Shown: positions 10,968-21,705, numbered from the stretch's first letter. The stretch is 64,000 nucleotides of DNA from Tolypeutes matacus (GCA_026826555.1 JAKSZT010017954.1:4554642-4618641), one strand, 5' to 3'. The notes: generated from the letters alone by a model not told the origin. A program made the numbers and translations.

Positions 10968-11070
10968 GGGGCGGATGTGGCTCAACTGGTTGGGCATCCG
11001 TCTCCCATATGGAGGGACCTGGGTTCGATCCCCAGGACCTCCCGGTAAAAAAAATAAATAAATAAATAAA
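10968..11070 (+). mobile_element. DAS-type SINE, short form
   Basis: tRNA-like head with A box TGGCTCAACTGGTTGGG and B box GGTTCGATCCC, followed directly by an (AAAT)n tail with no long body. The target duplication is ATTAAAAAGAGGGAG (10953-10967) against ATTAAAAGAGGGAG (11071-11084). Its short length and clean tail suggest a different and perhaps younger subtype than the long copies. It is not a functional tRNA. Confidence 0.92.
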
Positions 11071-11084
11071 ATTAAAAGAGGGAG

Positions 11085-11280
11085 AACCCAAACTCAGCTA
11101 TTTATTAGCTGCATTGTCTTAGGCAAGTCACTGAACCTCTTTGTGCCTCAGTTTTCACATCTACAAGACTCGTGTAATAAAACCCCCTCTTAGAATCGTG
11201 GTACAGATGAAAACGGGGTGGCGTGGGTGAAAGCACCTGTTCTGTATTAGTCACCCAATAAATGCAATGCTCTTATTTTC
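11085..11280 (+). repeat. MIR SINE
   Basis: TTAGCTGCATTGTCTTAGGC, AAGTCACTGAACCTCTTTGT, GCCTCAGTTTTCACATCTAC and CACCCAATAAATGCAAT follow MIR order through to its 3' end. Confidence 0.85.
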
Positions 11281-12490
11281 TTTGATTCCCTCTCTCTCCC
11301 TTATCAAAATGTGCACATAGGAAAGGCTCTAATATTAAGCTCTTTTATTGTACAATGAATTTAATGTGCCTTTTGTCACAGATGGATTTTATTCTAAGTC
11401 TGTGGGGTTTTCCTTATAAAATGAAAGGTCTGTTTCTATGACTTTCTGTTTAAAGAAAAATTGCAGTCGTTCTCCAATTTCTAGAAAAACTGAAGTCAGT
11501 GGTTAGGAATTTTCTCCATTTTAATTTTCCCACTCCAAAAGCATATGAGAAACTCGTTCTTAAACATTTGTCTCCTGTTACCCTAATGATCAGACCAGGA
11601 ACTCGTACCAACTCGAATCTGAATGAGCACAAGACCGCACTTGGTTATTTGAATACAGGAGTGTTTTCTGCAAAGCATACTCCCATTTCTGAGGGCTTTG
11701 CTGAATGGACGTGGTGGCGAAACACTGCATGAGCAGGATCTGGGCAGTGTCCACACAAGGTGGCGGTGGTAGGTGCAGGCCTGAGGGTTCCTGATCTCCC
11801 AGGGAAGTTATGTAACAGAAAGCAACATGTGCCACCCTGCGGGGTCCCCAGTCTCCGCCTGCTCAGCCTCGCAAGGAGCCCTGGGCCAGCCTTCTGGCAT
11901 GGAATTCATGATAACTCTGGACTGGAAACAATACACGGAAAAACTCAGCTGCCTTCCCTTTCTGCTCAGCAACAATCCCTGGCAGAAATCAGAACAGGGC
12001 GGCAATTCCCATCTATCAGGCCTTTTTAAAATCCCGAACTCCAACCTAGAAAACGAGATGCTTCTCCAGACTATTTCAGACGTGCCCGTCCCCAGCTTTT
12101 CCCTCATTCTGGTATCTGTCAGGCCTCCGGCTCCCGAGCCAAGTTCAGCCACGATCCTCATTAGGATCCACGTCCATGAACCTGGCACACAGCTGCCTCT
12201 TGCACTTAAAAAGCGATGGAGAAAAAAATGGCCCCTGCAGTTTCTACCAGCCTTAAACAGAAACATCTGCTCCCCAGGAGCCTTTTGCTGGCTTGGTTTG
12301 CAAGGGAATGTGTTTTGGGCGCTGCCTCCAGCCGGAGAGAACCTCTGCAGGGGAACGTGGGCCTGGGAATTGCCTTCCTGCCAAGAAAATGAAGCCCGAG
12401 CCACACGTTTTAGAAAGCTTTAAAAGCACAAATCCTAGTTTAAAAGGGGAAATAGTGCCAGGTGGTGCAAAATGCTCCTGAAAGGGGGAA
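11281..12490. other. Single-copy block with opposing open frames
   Basis: From 11808 to 12423 both strands carry a 198-codon open frame (plus 11827-12423, minus 11808-12404), the longest in the window. Neither peptide has a domain, signal or repeat that I recognise, and I see no convincing flanking splice pattern. CpGs are retained in places and no transposon phrasing is visible. It could be a conserved non-coding element, a decayed exon or chance. Confidence 0.3.
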
Positions 12491-12491
12491 T

Positions 12492-12513
12492 GTATATATA
12501 TATATATATATAT
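12492..12513. repeat. (TA)n microsatellite
   Basis: A perfect TA dinucleotide run of about 10 units. Confidence 0.95.
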
Positions 12514-13180
12514 GAGAAATCTGATTGAATCCAGGAGTTCTGTGTCTTTTGTTCTTCCTTTCCCATCAGCTCAGCAACAAAAGAAGATTTCTGATCTGGA
12601 GGCATCTGCTGTGATAAGTGGTTTTCTTTCATCCTGCTTTAGCTGGCATCTCACCACATTTCTCCATATTCAGCTAAAGAGGAAACAAGGTGACATAGGT
12701 AAGAGGCCTCGTCCAGAGTCCGGAACTTAGTACATGGATATCGCTTCTACCTTGTGACCTTCTTAAGAAGAACAGGCTCCGTGGCTCTTCCTTCCTGCTC
12801 TCAGAGGAGGACACTGAGGCATCTGGACATCGGGGGACTTGTTTCAAGCTCCCCTTTGCACTCTTACCGTGTGTTGCTCACGGACCCCGTGGCGGCCTTT
12901 CCTTGAGTGACAGCAGTCATGGGCGGTGTCCATAAAGCAGCTTTACTTTTATGCCCCCACAGTGCCCTGAAATCTGCTGACGGGGCTGGCTCTTCCCCTG
13001 ATTGTGGATGAACACCGGGGAAGCCTTGGGTCCGTGGGTGGCTCGTAGGGAAGAAAAGCTCCCAGGGTCCCTTGGAAAGTTGGAAAACAGAATCCCAGTT
13101 CCCTGTAATGCTCAACTTGACTTCAAGTTGACGAAGCCACGTGCTCCCATGTACAGCCTCATGCGGACGGGAAGTCCTCT

Positions 13181-13186
<6 letters not shown>
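12514..13186. other. Single-copy DNA, nothing recognised
   Basis: No named repeat or exon is visible. A weak MIR-like phrase (GAGGACACTGAGGCATCTGG) near 12806 is too short to call. Confidence 0.3.

Positions 13187-13227
<41 letters not shown>
13187..13227. repeat. (CT)n microsatellite
   Basis: A CT run of about 20 units. It explains the serine/leucine string in one forward frame, which is not protein evidence. Confidence 0.97.
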
Positions 13228-13229
<2 letters not shown>

Positions 13230-13746
13230 CTCCTGGCTCCTTCTGTTACTAAGCTGGAGTTTCTGACCTCTATGGAGTTAGGGCCTGAGGAGGGAGAGGA
13301 GTTGATGGGGCAGTAGCACGACCCTCTTGGGCTGTGATGTTGCAGTCTCTTCCCTGATGGGGTCTAAAGGGCTCTGTCTCTTGGGGACACTTTGGGGGGC
13401 TCTCTCATTCTTCAGAGACCCTCGCCTCATTTCTGAAGACTTCTCATGTCCCCTGGAGGCAAGTGGTACCATTTCCTTGGACTTATTGCTCACTCTTGGT
13501 CTGGCTCCTGTGCATCCAGGGATGCCCCTGCCTTCTCTGGGAAGAAGCCCCTCCCAGCGACCCTCTTGGATAGGATCTAAAAACCACACCTAGCCCAAAG
13601 GAAACACCCAGGTATGCTTTGTTCTGACAAACCCAGGGTTTGGTTTTTCTCTCAGCAGCTGGCTTGCCCATTGGTCACCATTGATATTTCTCAGGTAGTA
13701 AATGGACACCAGCCCTTCAGGTCTCCTGATTTAGGGGACACACATT
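13228..13746. other. Single-copy DNA, nothing recognised
   Basis: Frames of about 90-100 codons occur on both strands but have no recognisable domain. No repeat identified. Confidence 0.3.
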
Positions 13747-14180
13747 GTTTTAGATTCCTAGGCTGCTCAAACAAATGCCATGAAATCAGTTGGGTTAAAC
13801 AATGGGAATGTATTCACTCATGGTTTGAGGCTGGGAAAAGAGACCAAATCAAGGCATCATCAAGGTGGCACTTTCTTCCTGAAGACTGGCACCTCTGCCG
13901 CATGGAAAGGCACATGGTAGCGTCTCCTGGTCTCTCCCTTCTCTTCCAGGCTCTGTCGATGTCCAGCCTCTTTTTTCCTGTGACTTTCTCTCTTTCTGTC
14001 TGAATTTCAGCCACTTATAAAGGACCCCAGGAATAGGGATCTACAGGAATCCTGATTGAGGCAGGTCATGCCTTCACTGAAATAACCTCATCAGAAGGTC
14101 CTGCTTACTCTGGGTTCACACCCACAGGAAGGGATTACATTTAAGAAGGTGTTTTTCTGGGGTACATGTAGCTTCCAACC
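13747..14180 (-). mobile_element. Xenarthran MaLR-like LTR, antisense
   Basis: Read on the minus strand it runs from GTACCCCAGAAAAACACCTT and CCTGTGGGTGTGAACCCAGA through TCCTTTATAAGTGGCTGAAA to TTTAACCCAACTGATTTC. The layout matches the other LTRs in this window. Somewhat shorter and more diverged than the full-length copies, and no target duplication is seen. Confidence 0.75.
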
Positions 14181-14599
14181 GCTGTGTATATTAAGCAGTT
14201 TTCTAGATCCCATTGAAGCCCCAAAGTCCTTCATTCTAAGGTCAAGATGGGGGGCAGCCCCCACAGCCCTGCCTTTCGTAGGGTGTGGGATTCTCAGCAC
14301 ATTGGCAGTTAGTCCTAAAGTCCTTTCCTATTCTCCTTTCCTTGACGATTCTGACGCTAGGATAGGGTTAAGTGGCAGTGTCCTTTCCCCTTGGAGGGCA
14401 GGAGGTTGGGAGTGACATCGCAGCTCTCTCAAAAGAAACTGTCTTCAAAAATCTTTCCCTAATTTCTAACTCTTGCCTGGATGGGGAATTTTGGAGTTGC
14501 TTAGCTCAGTTTTAGACAGCTACTCTGTGAATTCTGCACGAGGTCTGGAGCTCTCCTTTGGAATGTGATACCCATTGCCTCTGGCGTCTTCCTGTCAGT

Positions 14600-14757
14600 G
14601 ATGCTCGGATCATGCCGACATCCTTGTTTTTCCACTTGCTTCTGTGCTCTTGGAGGGGAGATTCAGGCTTGTTGAATCTCTATCCTCAGCAACTGGCAGA
14701 GAGCCTGGCATGTGATTAGAGCTTGGTGAATTCTTATGGAACCAATGAATAAATGCC
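14600..14757 (+). repeat. L2 LINE 3' end
   Basis: ATCCTCAGCAACTGGCAGAG, AGCCTGGCATGTGATTAGAG and an AATGAATAAATG terminus are the L2 3' tail. The word AATAAATGCCAC is then tandemly duplicated (14748-14759 and 14760-14771). Confidence 0.65.
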
Positions 14758-14789
14758 ACAAATAAATGCCACGGATGCTCTTTCATCAA

Positions 14790-14875
14790 ACAACTGGCAA
14801 TTTATTGAGCAGTTACCAAATGCTGAACACTGTGCTGGTGCAGATGGAGAAATTACAAACATGCAAAACAGGGTG
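14790..14875 (-). repeat. L2 LINE 3' fragment
   Basis: TTTATTGAGCAGTTACCAAA and TGAACACTGTGCTGGTGCAG are the antisense L2 3' end. It lies head-on to the sense L2 tail just upstream. Confidence 0.65.
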
Positions 14876-15019
14876 TGCTTTCAAAGTGCGTCTGCCCTCG
14901 TTATGATGGCAGGGTTATTGGGCGTAAACACGTTCCTGGGATGGTTGATTTGAAGGCTGGGGCGGTGGAAGCATGAGATGAGCCTAGAATATCTTGCAAG
15001 GCCAAATAGTAAGAAAGTG

Positions 15020-15970
15020 CTTTAAAAAATGACAGAGGCTTGTTGAAAGGAGCCAGTCTGAAAGAGCTCCTATTGATCAAATCTGGGGCAAGTTGAGCAA
15101 AACAATAACTCATAATAGTAATGGATTGTAGCACATAGAATAAAAAGAAATATCTGTGCATCCACACTGGTTTGAATTGGTAAATAATTAAGTAAATGAA
15201 CCCAGGTGAAGGGAGAGTTCTTCCTTATTGTAGAATTCTAGTGATAAAATGCAGAAGGGATGATAGAAATAAAGCACACACCATAGGAACAATTGTTTCA
15301 GGCAAGAATCGGCATTAAAATTAGCAGGCAAAAGTGTGATGAGAAACATGGTATTTACGTAATCTCAAACTGTCTTGTCTCCTTTGCCCTCCCCAAGGTA
15401 CTTTTAATTACAAAGGGAAAAATAGTGACATTACAGTGGAGAAACCTGGTAGTGTTAAGATCCCCAGCTCTGACTCAGAGTGACGTTGATACCATGGGGC
15501 TTCTGACGTGATGAGAAGGGAACAACGGAACTTCTGAGATATTCTTGCCCAAAAGATCGAGAACTTGAATGTAGACCTGAGTGAACATCATACGAATCCA
15601 ATTTTGGGGACATTCTTCCAAATAGTTGGCTAGTACTCCTGAAAAATGTCAAGGTCATGAGAGACAAAGAAAAGACAAGAAAGGTTCCTAGCTTGGAAGA
15701 GACTTAGGAGATGACGACTAAATGAAATGTGAGAACCAGGACTGGATCCTGGATAAGAAGAACATCCGTGAAACGGTGGTAGACGTTTGAATGAGGTCTG
15801 TAGATTAACTCATAGTATTGTACTGATTTGGAACTCCTGATTTAGATGATTCGTTTTGAGGTTGCGTAAGATGTTAATATTTGGGAAGAATGGATAGGAG
15901 CATATGGGAATTATTTATAATTGTTACAACTTTTCAATAACTCTGAATTTAATTTAAAGTTAAAGGTTAA
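15020..15970 (+). mobile_element. L1M 3' UTR and end
   Basis: L1 3'UTR text in order: AAAATAGTGACATTACAGTG, ACATTCTTCCAAATAGTTGG, AATGTCAAGGTCATGAGAGA, CTGGATCCTGGATAAGAAGA, GTAAGATGTTAATATTTGGG and an A-rich tail with AAATAAATAAAAG. Roughly the first 300 bases are less certain. Confidence 0.75.
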
Positions 15971-15998
15971 AAAATAAATAAAAGATTAAAAGTTAAAC

Positions 15999-16739
15999 TC
16001 TGTACAGTGACTTTTACTGCCCTTTTCCAACTGACCCAGATCAGCCATTCTAGGCTCACCTCCTACAACCCCATATCCACAGGTCCTACACGCTAACATG
16101 GTTGCACAGTTCCCAAACCCCAAGTGCAAATACAGACATATGGCCTATTTTCCCAAGAACCAACCTGCTTTATTTGCAGGAAGTCATTCTCTCCCTCCTG
16201 AAGCTTGTCCTTTTCTTGACTGTTACAAGAATCACAGTCCAAAATGGAGCTGATCAGATCCTGCTGTTGCCTCTCGTGGCCACATGGTGTCGCTGTTGGC
16301 ACTCAGGTGTTCATCACCTCACAGGCCAGGCTGGTCCAGCTCCAAGCAAGAGGCCCCTGGGGATTCTTGAGGGCGATTTGCTCCCTCAGTTCCCAGTGTG
16401 GCAGAAGGCGTTCCACGTGATTCCCTGGGGTTGCAGTTCTCAGAATTCGGCTTTTTCGGGTCACATACACAGCTCCTCTCCGGCCCAGCTCGCCCTGGAA
16501 ACCTTGGGTCAGGATGGGTGCCTGCAAGCTCACAGTCCCTGGGCCCTCCACCCTTCAATCTGCTGGGCGTGGGGCACCTCGCGCCTCTCCCCAGGAGAAT
16601 GATGGGCCTGAAGCCCTTTAGTCCCCGAGCCATTTCATGGTGTCTATACTGGGCTTTCCAGTGTGAGATCCTGGCCCCTCTCTCCATTAGACAAGAGGAA
16701 AAACAGCCGTGCCCAGGACACTTGATTTACTCTCTTCTC
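15999..16739. other. Single-copy DNA with overlapping open frames
   Basis: Frames of 166, 131 and 122 codons overlap here on both strands (16102-16793). All are rich in Ser, Pro, Gly and Leu and have no domain that I recognise. Overlap on opposite strands points to composition rather than coding. Confidence 0.3.
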
Positions 16740-16905
16740 CAACAAATATTTATCAAGTGCCTGCTTTGTGCTGGGCTCTGTGCTGGGTTCTAAGGAAAGG
16801 TAAAGACAGAGTTCTTGATTGCAGATTTAGAGGCAGAGGCCAGGCAGGAAGTCTGTGCTAGAAGGGAGTACAGGGTGTCGTGAGGGCAGCAGAGGAAGGA
16901 GTTTC
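16740..16905 (-). repeat. L2 LINE 3' end
   Basis: CCAACAAATATTTATCAAGT, GCCTGCTTTGTGCTGGGCTC and GTGCTGGGTTCTAAGGAAAG are the antisense L2 3' end. Confidence 0.75.
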
Positions 16906-16974
16906 TCTCAGAGGGAACAGCAAGCCTGGAGCCCTGACGATGCCAGCCCCGAGTCTGAATTAGGACCCTCTAAC

Positions 16975-17150
16975 TTGCTTCTGTAACTGTCTTTCCAGCA
17001 CCTCTGATGCATTTTACCTCATTGTATTTTATTTTCCATTTTATTTACCTGCATCGCCACACTGGTCTGTGAGCTGCAAGAGGGCAAGGAACTTGTCTGC
17101 AGTGTTGACAATATTCCCAGTGCCCAGGGCACAGTCGATTCTCCATTAAA
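16975..17150 (+). repeat. L2 LINE 3' end
   Basis: TGTGAGCTGCAAGAGGGCAA, GGAACTTGTCTGCAGTG and CCCAGTGCCCAGGGCACAG are the sense L2 3'UTR. The pair with the antisense L2 at 16740 gives an inverted arrangement. Confidence 0.7.
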
Positions 17151-17289
17151 AAAATAAAAAGTAAAAAAGATGAATCAATAAAACAGCTTAAGATGTTGTA
17201 GCAATATCAGTAGTGGTTTCAGCTGGCTGGGATTTGTCGGGGGAAGCAGCGACTGCTGGGGCTGGCAGAAGCTGAGCCCCATGGAACCT

Positions 17290-17762
17290 GGTATGCTAAG
17301 CCGCAAAGCTTTGACTTTACCTTGGAGGCAATGGGGAGCCTCAAAATACACTGAATAGAAGAGTAACACAGGCAGGTCTGTGTTTTAGGAAGAACTCTGC
17401 AGCATCATGAAAGCCACCCTGGAGGGGCCGATGGGAGAGGCAGTGAGAACTGGAGGCTCTCACTATGGTAGGCAAATAACCAGGAGCTCCTGGCCCAAGG
17501 CTGTGGGTGGGGGTGAAGAGAAGGACACGCTGTGACAAACCCATGGAGGGAGCACATGCAGGACGTTGCAGTGGCAAAGGGCTGGATGCAGACTGGCTGA
17601 GCGGAGGAGGGGCTTCCTTGGGCTAGAGATGAATTTGGCTTTGGACACTTAGAGTCACTGGTGCCTGCGTTGGGACATCCTGGAAGAGATGCCAGGAAGC
17701 ACTGGGCACCTACCTGGGTCTGGTGATGAAGGGGGAGGCATGAGCTGGTGAAGGAGATTTGG
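17290..17762 (-). repeat. L2-type LINE, left part (split by LTR)
   Basis: GGAGGCAATGGGGAGCCTCA, TAGAAGAGTAACACAGGCAG, ATGAATTTGGCTTTGGACAC and GCCAGGAAGCACTGGGC fit the antisense upstream part of the old L2-type element also seen at 4804. Family assignment is from memory and less certain than for L2 3' tails. Confidence 0.5.
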
Positions 17763-18412
17763 GGGACTGTGACAGTTTGAGGCTATTTTTGTGAATCCCC
17801 CAAAGAGAAAGATTATGTTGTAAACTAATCTATTCCTCTGGGTATGATACCCTTTGATTGTATTAAATTCACTCGAGGGGCCTCTGATTAAATTTATTTG
17901 ATAAAATCAGTTTAGGGCTTCTGATTGGGCTACGTCAGTAAGGTGTAACTCCGGTTGAGTCCCTGACTCCTTGGTGGGCTGATATAAATGGACACTCAGT
18001 CAAGAACGCACAAATGGGAAGAGAGAGCTCTGCCATTTTTTATCCTGGGGCCCTGGGGTGAGATAAGCCATTCGCCTGATAGTTTGCAGCTGACCATGGA
18101 AAGAGAATATACAGAAGACCCAGAAAGAAATGAGCTCTGTGCCAGGAAAGAGAGGAAGCCCTGAGAGACAAGCCCTATACCAGCCTCCAGCTGAGAGAAA
18201 AGAAACCCAGAAGGGAAGGCTGAAACTTTACAGAGATCAGCGACCGTCTTGCCTCAATACATGGCAACTGACTTTGGTGAGAAAGCAACCTTGAGTTGGA
18301 CTCTTTAGAGCCAGTAACTATAAGTTTTTACCCCAGATAAATACCCTTCACAAAAGCCAACAGACTCCTGGTACTTTGCATCAGCATCCCTTTGGCTGAC
18401 AAGTACAGGGAC
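17763..18412 (+). mobile_element. Full-length xenarthran MaLR-like solo LTR
   Basis: The LTR spans 17768-18407, begins TGTGACAGTTTGAGGC, ends CTGACAAGTACA, and is flanked by perfect 5-bp duplications GGGAC (17763-17767 and 18408-18412). At 640 bp it is the longest LTR of this group with clean ends. It shares the 3' phrase CCCTTTGGCTGACAAGTACA with the copy at 45493 (CTGACTAATACA), so the two form a subgroup. It interrupts an L2-type element. Confidence 0.93.
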
Positions 18413-18660
18413 TTATTAGGCTCTGAGCGGCACCATGCAGAGAGTGGAACTGATGGCTGAGGGTGGAGTCCTGGGGAATGCCATCATGGGGAGAGGAAGA
18501 AAATTCCAGAGGAAACCAAGAGAAGCAGGGGAGACCAAGAGACTGGAGTTACAGGAATCAAGGAGGAAGTTTCTAGGTGGAGTGTCAGGGTCAAATGCCG
18601 CAGCAAGATCACATCAAATGAAGACTGGACACTGCCGTTGGCAATGATGTTGGCAGCAGC
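18413..18660 (-). repeat. L2-type LINE, right part
   Basis: Resumes the element before the LTR: TGGAGTCCTGGGGAATGCCA, AGGAAACCAAGAGAAGCAGG and GGGTCAAATGCCGCAGCAAG, in the expected order. The 70-codon forward frame here is not a gene. Confidence 0.5.
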
Positions 18661-18693
18661 AGTGCTGGGAAGGGGGTGCTTTGGAGGACAGCT

Positions 18694-18757
18694 GGCAGCC
18701 CTGTTCTAACCACATGAAGCTGGGGGAGCGAGGGGAGGCAGCCCTGTTCTAACCACA
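18694..18757. repeat. Local direct duplication, 21 bp
   Basis: A perfect 21-base word beginning GGCAGCCCTGTTCTAACC occurs at 18694-18714 and again at 18737-18757, a period of 43 bases. The 22-base spacer between the copies is unique. Confidence 0.9.
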
Positions 18758-18784
18758 CAGATCCCCCACTCTTCTGCCTGTCCT

Positions 18785-18935
18785 CACAACTCACATCTGC
18801 ATCTTTGCATGAGTCCCACCTCCATCCTCCGAGGTCCAGCTCTAAGCTCACCTCCTTCATATGCCACCTCCTGGGCAGAATGAATTCTTCCCTTCTCTGT
18901 GCCCTAAGGGCATCGTGTTGAGTAATTGGCCAACA
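18785..18935 (+). repeat. Possible L2 fragment
   Basis: CAGCTCTAAGCTCACCTCCT and CTCTGTGCCCTAAGGGCATC resemble the L2 3' region. Weak. Confidence 0.35.
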
Positions 18936-19739
18936 TAACCCACGGGGTGGGCTATAGCTTGACACTGTTCTTGGCTGTCCCCGTGTCTCCCCCTCCCTTT
19001 GCCTCTCTCCCTCCTACCCCCAGGGCCACCCTCTCCACTCCATCCAGTGAAGCTGAAACAGAGGTGAGAGGAAAGCTCTCCTGGGAGAATTTGCAGGGCT
19101 GGTTTTGAAGTCACAACGGGCTTTGGGGAAGGGAGGACTGGAGAGTGGGGGACAGGGCCTCAGTGGCTAGGCCATCTCCAGTGTGGGAGTCTCCCATACC
19201 TTCCCCCCACAATAGCCCTGGACACCTACAAGGCCCTGCCTAGTGGGTGGAGGCTTGGCTGGCAGCGGGGCACGGAGCCGGGGCAGGGGACCCTCACCTC
19301 CCAGTTGGATGGAACCAAAGCTACGGTGGGGAGATTCCTCCTGAGTGCGAGGAGAGTTCTGGGGAGGTCGCCCTCACCTCGCCCCGCTCTCCCTTTGCGG
19401 TTCAGGGCCTTTTGGAGGCCAGGGGCTGGGTGCCTCCCTGCCGCCGCTCCAGGGCAGGGCATTCTGGCTGGTGCTGAGTAAACACTGACCTGGGAAGCGG
19501 GTGCTGAATGGCTTGACTCCATCCTCCTGCCAGTGTCTTTTTAATTATTCCTCCAACAAAGACATCAGAAGGTCAAAGAGAGGGTAGGGGGAACATGGAA
19601 AGCCTCTGGAAACCCCTTGGCTTCCTTCTGGATGGGTGCCAGCTGACCTGGGGTACAGGGGCTCCAGGCAGCTGCCTGGTCTCCGGAGACCCTGGGCTCT
19701 TCTCTGAGCGCTGTCAGTCAGTCTAACATTTCCCACTGC
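18936..19739. other. Single-copy GC-moderate DNA, nothing recognised
   Basis: Frames of 76 to 98 codons overlap on both strands at 19226-19522 without recognisable motifs. There is no CpG island and no repeat that I can name. Confidence 0.3.
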
Positions 19740-20560
19740 CATTGATTTTTATGTCTTTCTACACTAATTAGACATGTTATTACTAATCTTTGGTAATCAC
19801 CTCAAGGGGCTTGCGGAAAGTCTCTGAGATTTCAATCTAGATTGAAAGTAAGAAACATTATCACCTCTGGGAAAATGCAAAGAAAGCACATGTTATTTTA
19901 ATGTTTAAATCAATAAAGCTGTCCTGCTTCTGTTTTGTGCTGGTATTGATGAAATTTATAAAAATCCTGTTTAAACTTCCTTCTGTCCAACTTATCCCTG
20001 CTGGGACGCGGTGATTGATTTCTCAGAGGGCATCTGATGGGAGCTACAGAGGAAGGGCCGCCAAGAACCCACTAGCAGCCAGGCTTGATTGCAGAGACCT
20101 GGGGGCTGGCGGGTGGGGGGTGCTGCAAGGACCCAGTTCCTGAGCCCTTATTTTGATTTCCATTGATTCCTCTTATTAAAGAAGCATTTGATCCAACAAG
20201 AAAAAAAGAAAATCCTTTCTTCCTTAATTAATCTCTCTTCCAATTGTTACATTGCAAACTTTGATTACAAAACAACCCACTTGCCCTCGGGGAAGATTAA
20301 ATCACGTGGAGGGAGGGCATGAGGTGTGTGTGTGGGGGCGGATGCATCTCAACCGAGAATCCTGTCATTGGAGAGTTGAGAAAAGAAATTATTTTCGAAT
20401 GAAGAGGACACAACCTAGCACATTCTCTCAAACAATTGAAAGTAATGTGTTGACAGTGAGGGAGAAATGAGTCTGCTTTAATGGTCTGTGGAGACAGACG
20501 GCAATTTGTAATACCTCTGATCAGAAATTGAGGTGGCATATGGACGAAAAATGAAATGCA
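19740..20560. other. Candidate conserved non-coding cluster
   Basis: Three adjoining AT-rich blocks (about 19740-20060, 20150-20280 and 20365-20530) contain homeodomain-like cores (CACTAATTAGACATG, CTTAATTAATCTC), TGATTGATTT and CAATTGTTACATTGCAA, and show no transposon phrasing. This texture is typical of vertebrate enhancers. Conservation is an inference that needs alignment. Confidence 0.4.
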
Positions 20561-20639
20561 GCTCAGTTAACTTTTTGCCAGGCATTAGGGAGGGAGGAGG
20601 GAAGAGGAAGCAAACACAGCTCCATATGACGCTGCCACA

Positions 20640-20770
20640 GCTATGCTTCTGGCGCCGGCGAAGGGGACAGCTTGTCCGCCAAGGAGGGCGCCATCATCCT
20701 GCACCTCAGCTCAGAGCAGCCGGGGCCCCTGTCTCCTGTGTGCGCTGGGAGCTGTGCTCAGCTCGTGGTG
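20640..20770 (+). other. CpG-retaining patch
   Basis: The segment GGCGCCGGCGAAGGGGACAG and what follows keep at least six CpGs in about 60 bases, unusual in neutral mammalian DNA. One frame reads on for 70 codons but has no recognised domain, and the preceding CAG lacks a strong pyrimidine tract. It could be a lost exon, a regulatory patch or chance. Confidence 0.25.
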
Positions 20771-21024
20771 AGGCTGGGAGGGGCAGCCTGGGCTCCTCAG
20801 CTGCCACCCTGCCTGGGGCTCCTGGCTCCAGACTGGGCCACTCCGCGGTGCCTGGGGCAGCAGAAAAGTCTAAGTGGCTTTTAGTGAGTCCAGCCTTAGT
20901 CTCAGGAAGAAGACCCTCTGGGCGTCTGAAGTCTGTGGCTTCCCTCTACCGCTATGTCTCAAACATGATTTTTTGTATCTGTTTCCTCTACCAGACTGTG
21001 AGCACCCTGAAGGCAATGGCTGTG

Positions 21025-21290
21025 TGATAAAAATGATGATGATAATCCTTGCTATACATTGAGCACCTACTATGTGCCAGCTCAGACTTTGGCCCCTTTC
21101 TTACCTTTTCCTCAACCAGCAAGTTAAGTATCATTTTCCTGATTTTACTTAAAAAAAGAAACTGAAGGTCAGAGAGGCCCAGTGACTCTCCAAACGTTGA
21201 CCAACCATTGGGACCAGAATTAGAACCTAACCCAGAGCTTTCCCCTTCCGAAGCTGGCACTTTGTCCTCCAGGCCACATGGTCTTCCGTG
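21025..21290 (-). repeat. MIR SINE, near full length
   Basis: Antisense MIR: ACATTGAGCACCTACTATGT, TTTTCCTCAACCAGCAAGTT, GAAACTGAAGGTCAGAGAGG and ATTAGAACCTAACCCAGAGC. Confidence 0.85.
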
Positions 21291-21554
21291 CTAAGCTCAT
21301 GTCTGGCACTGCTCTGTGATGTTGGTTGAAAGGAGAGTCGTTTGTTTTATGACTTCTGACTGCTTGTGAGTTTGACCTTCTATTCTGACTTCCAGCTGCA
21401 GTGCCCTTCTGCTTGATGGAGAGCCTCTGTTGGCTCCCAAAGCATTTTCCATGGATCCTAGTCTCACTCAGAAATTCCAGTTTGATCATCTGCATTCACA
21501 AGGAAGGGAAGGCAGCATTGATAAAACTCACCGTGAGAAAGTGCTTTGCATATT

Positions 21555-21580
21555 TTATTTTATTTTATTTTTGTCTCCAT
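21555..21580. repeat. (ATTTT)n microsatellite
   Basis: Four to five tandem TATTT units. Confidence 0.85.
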
Positions 21581-21705
21581 CATCATCACAACCTATTTTT
21601 ACAGAGTGGGGCAAAGTCTCAGAGAGAGTAAGTCAGTGACTTATCTAAGGTCTTGTAACTATGAAGCATCCAAGCAGAGGCTGCAATCCAGGGATGCCTT
21701 TTTGT
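21581..21705 (-). repeat. MIR SINE fragment
   Basis: TTTTTACAGAGTGGGGCAAA, GTCTCAGAGAGAGTAAGTCA and GACTTATCTAAGGTCTTG are antisense MIR. Confidence 0.75.

Noticed and set aside
16102..16793. Overlapping frames of 122 to 166 codons
   Set aside because: Frames of similar length on both strands in GC-moderate DNA fit chance better than coding.
20533..21027. 164-codon forward frame over the CpG patch
   Set aside because: Arg/Gly/Ser-rich composition without a domain, and it runs on into ordinary sequence. Only the CpG patch itself was kept as a finding.
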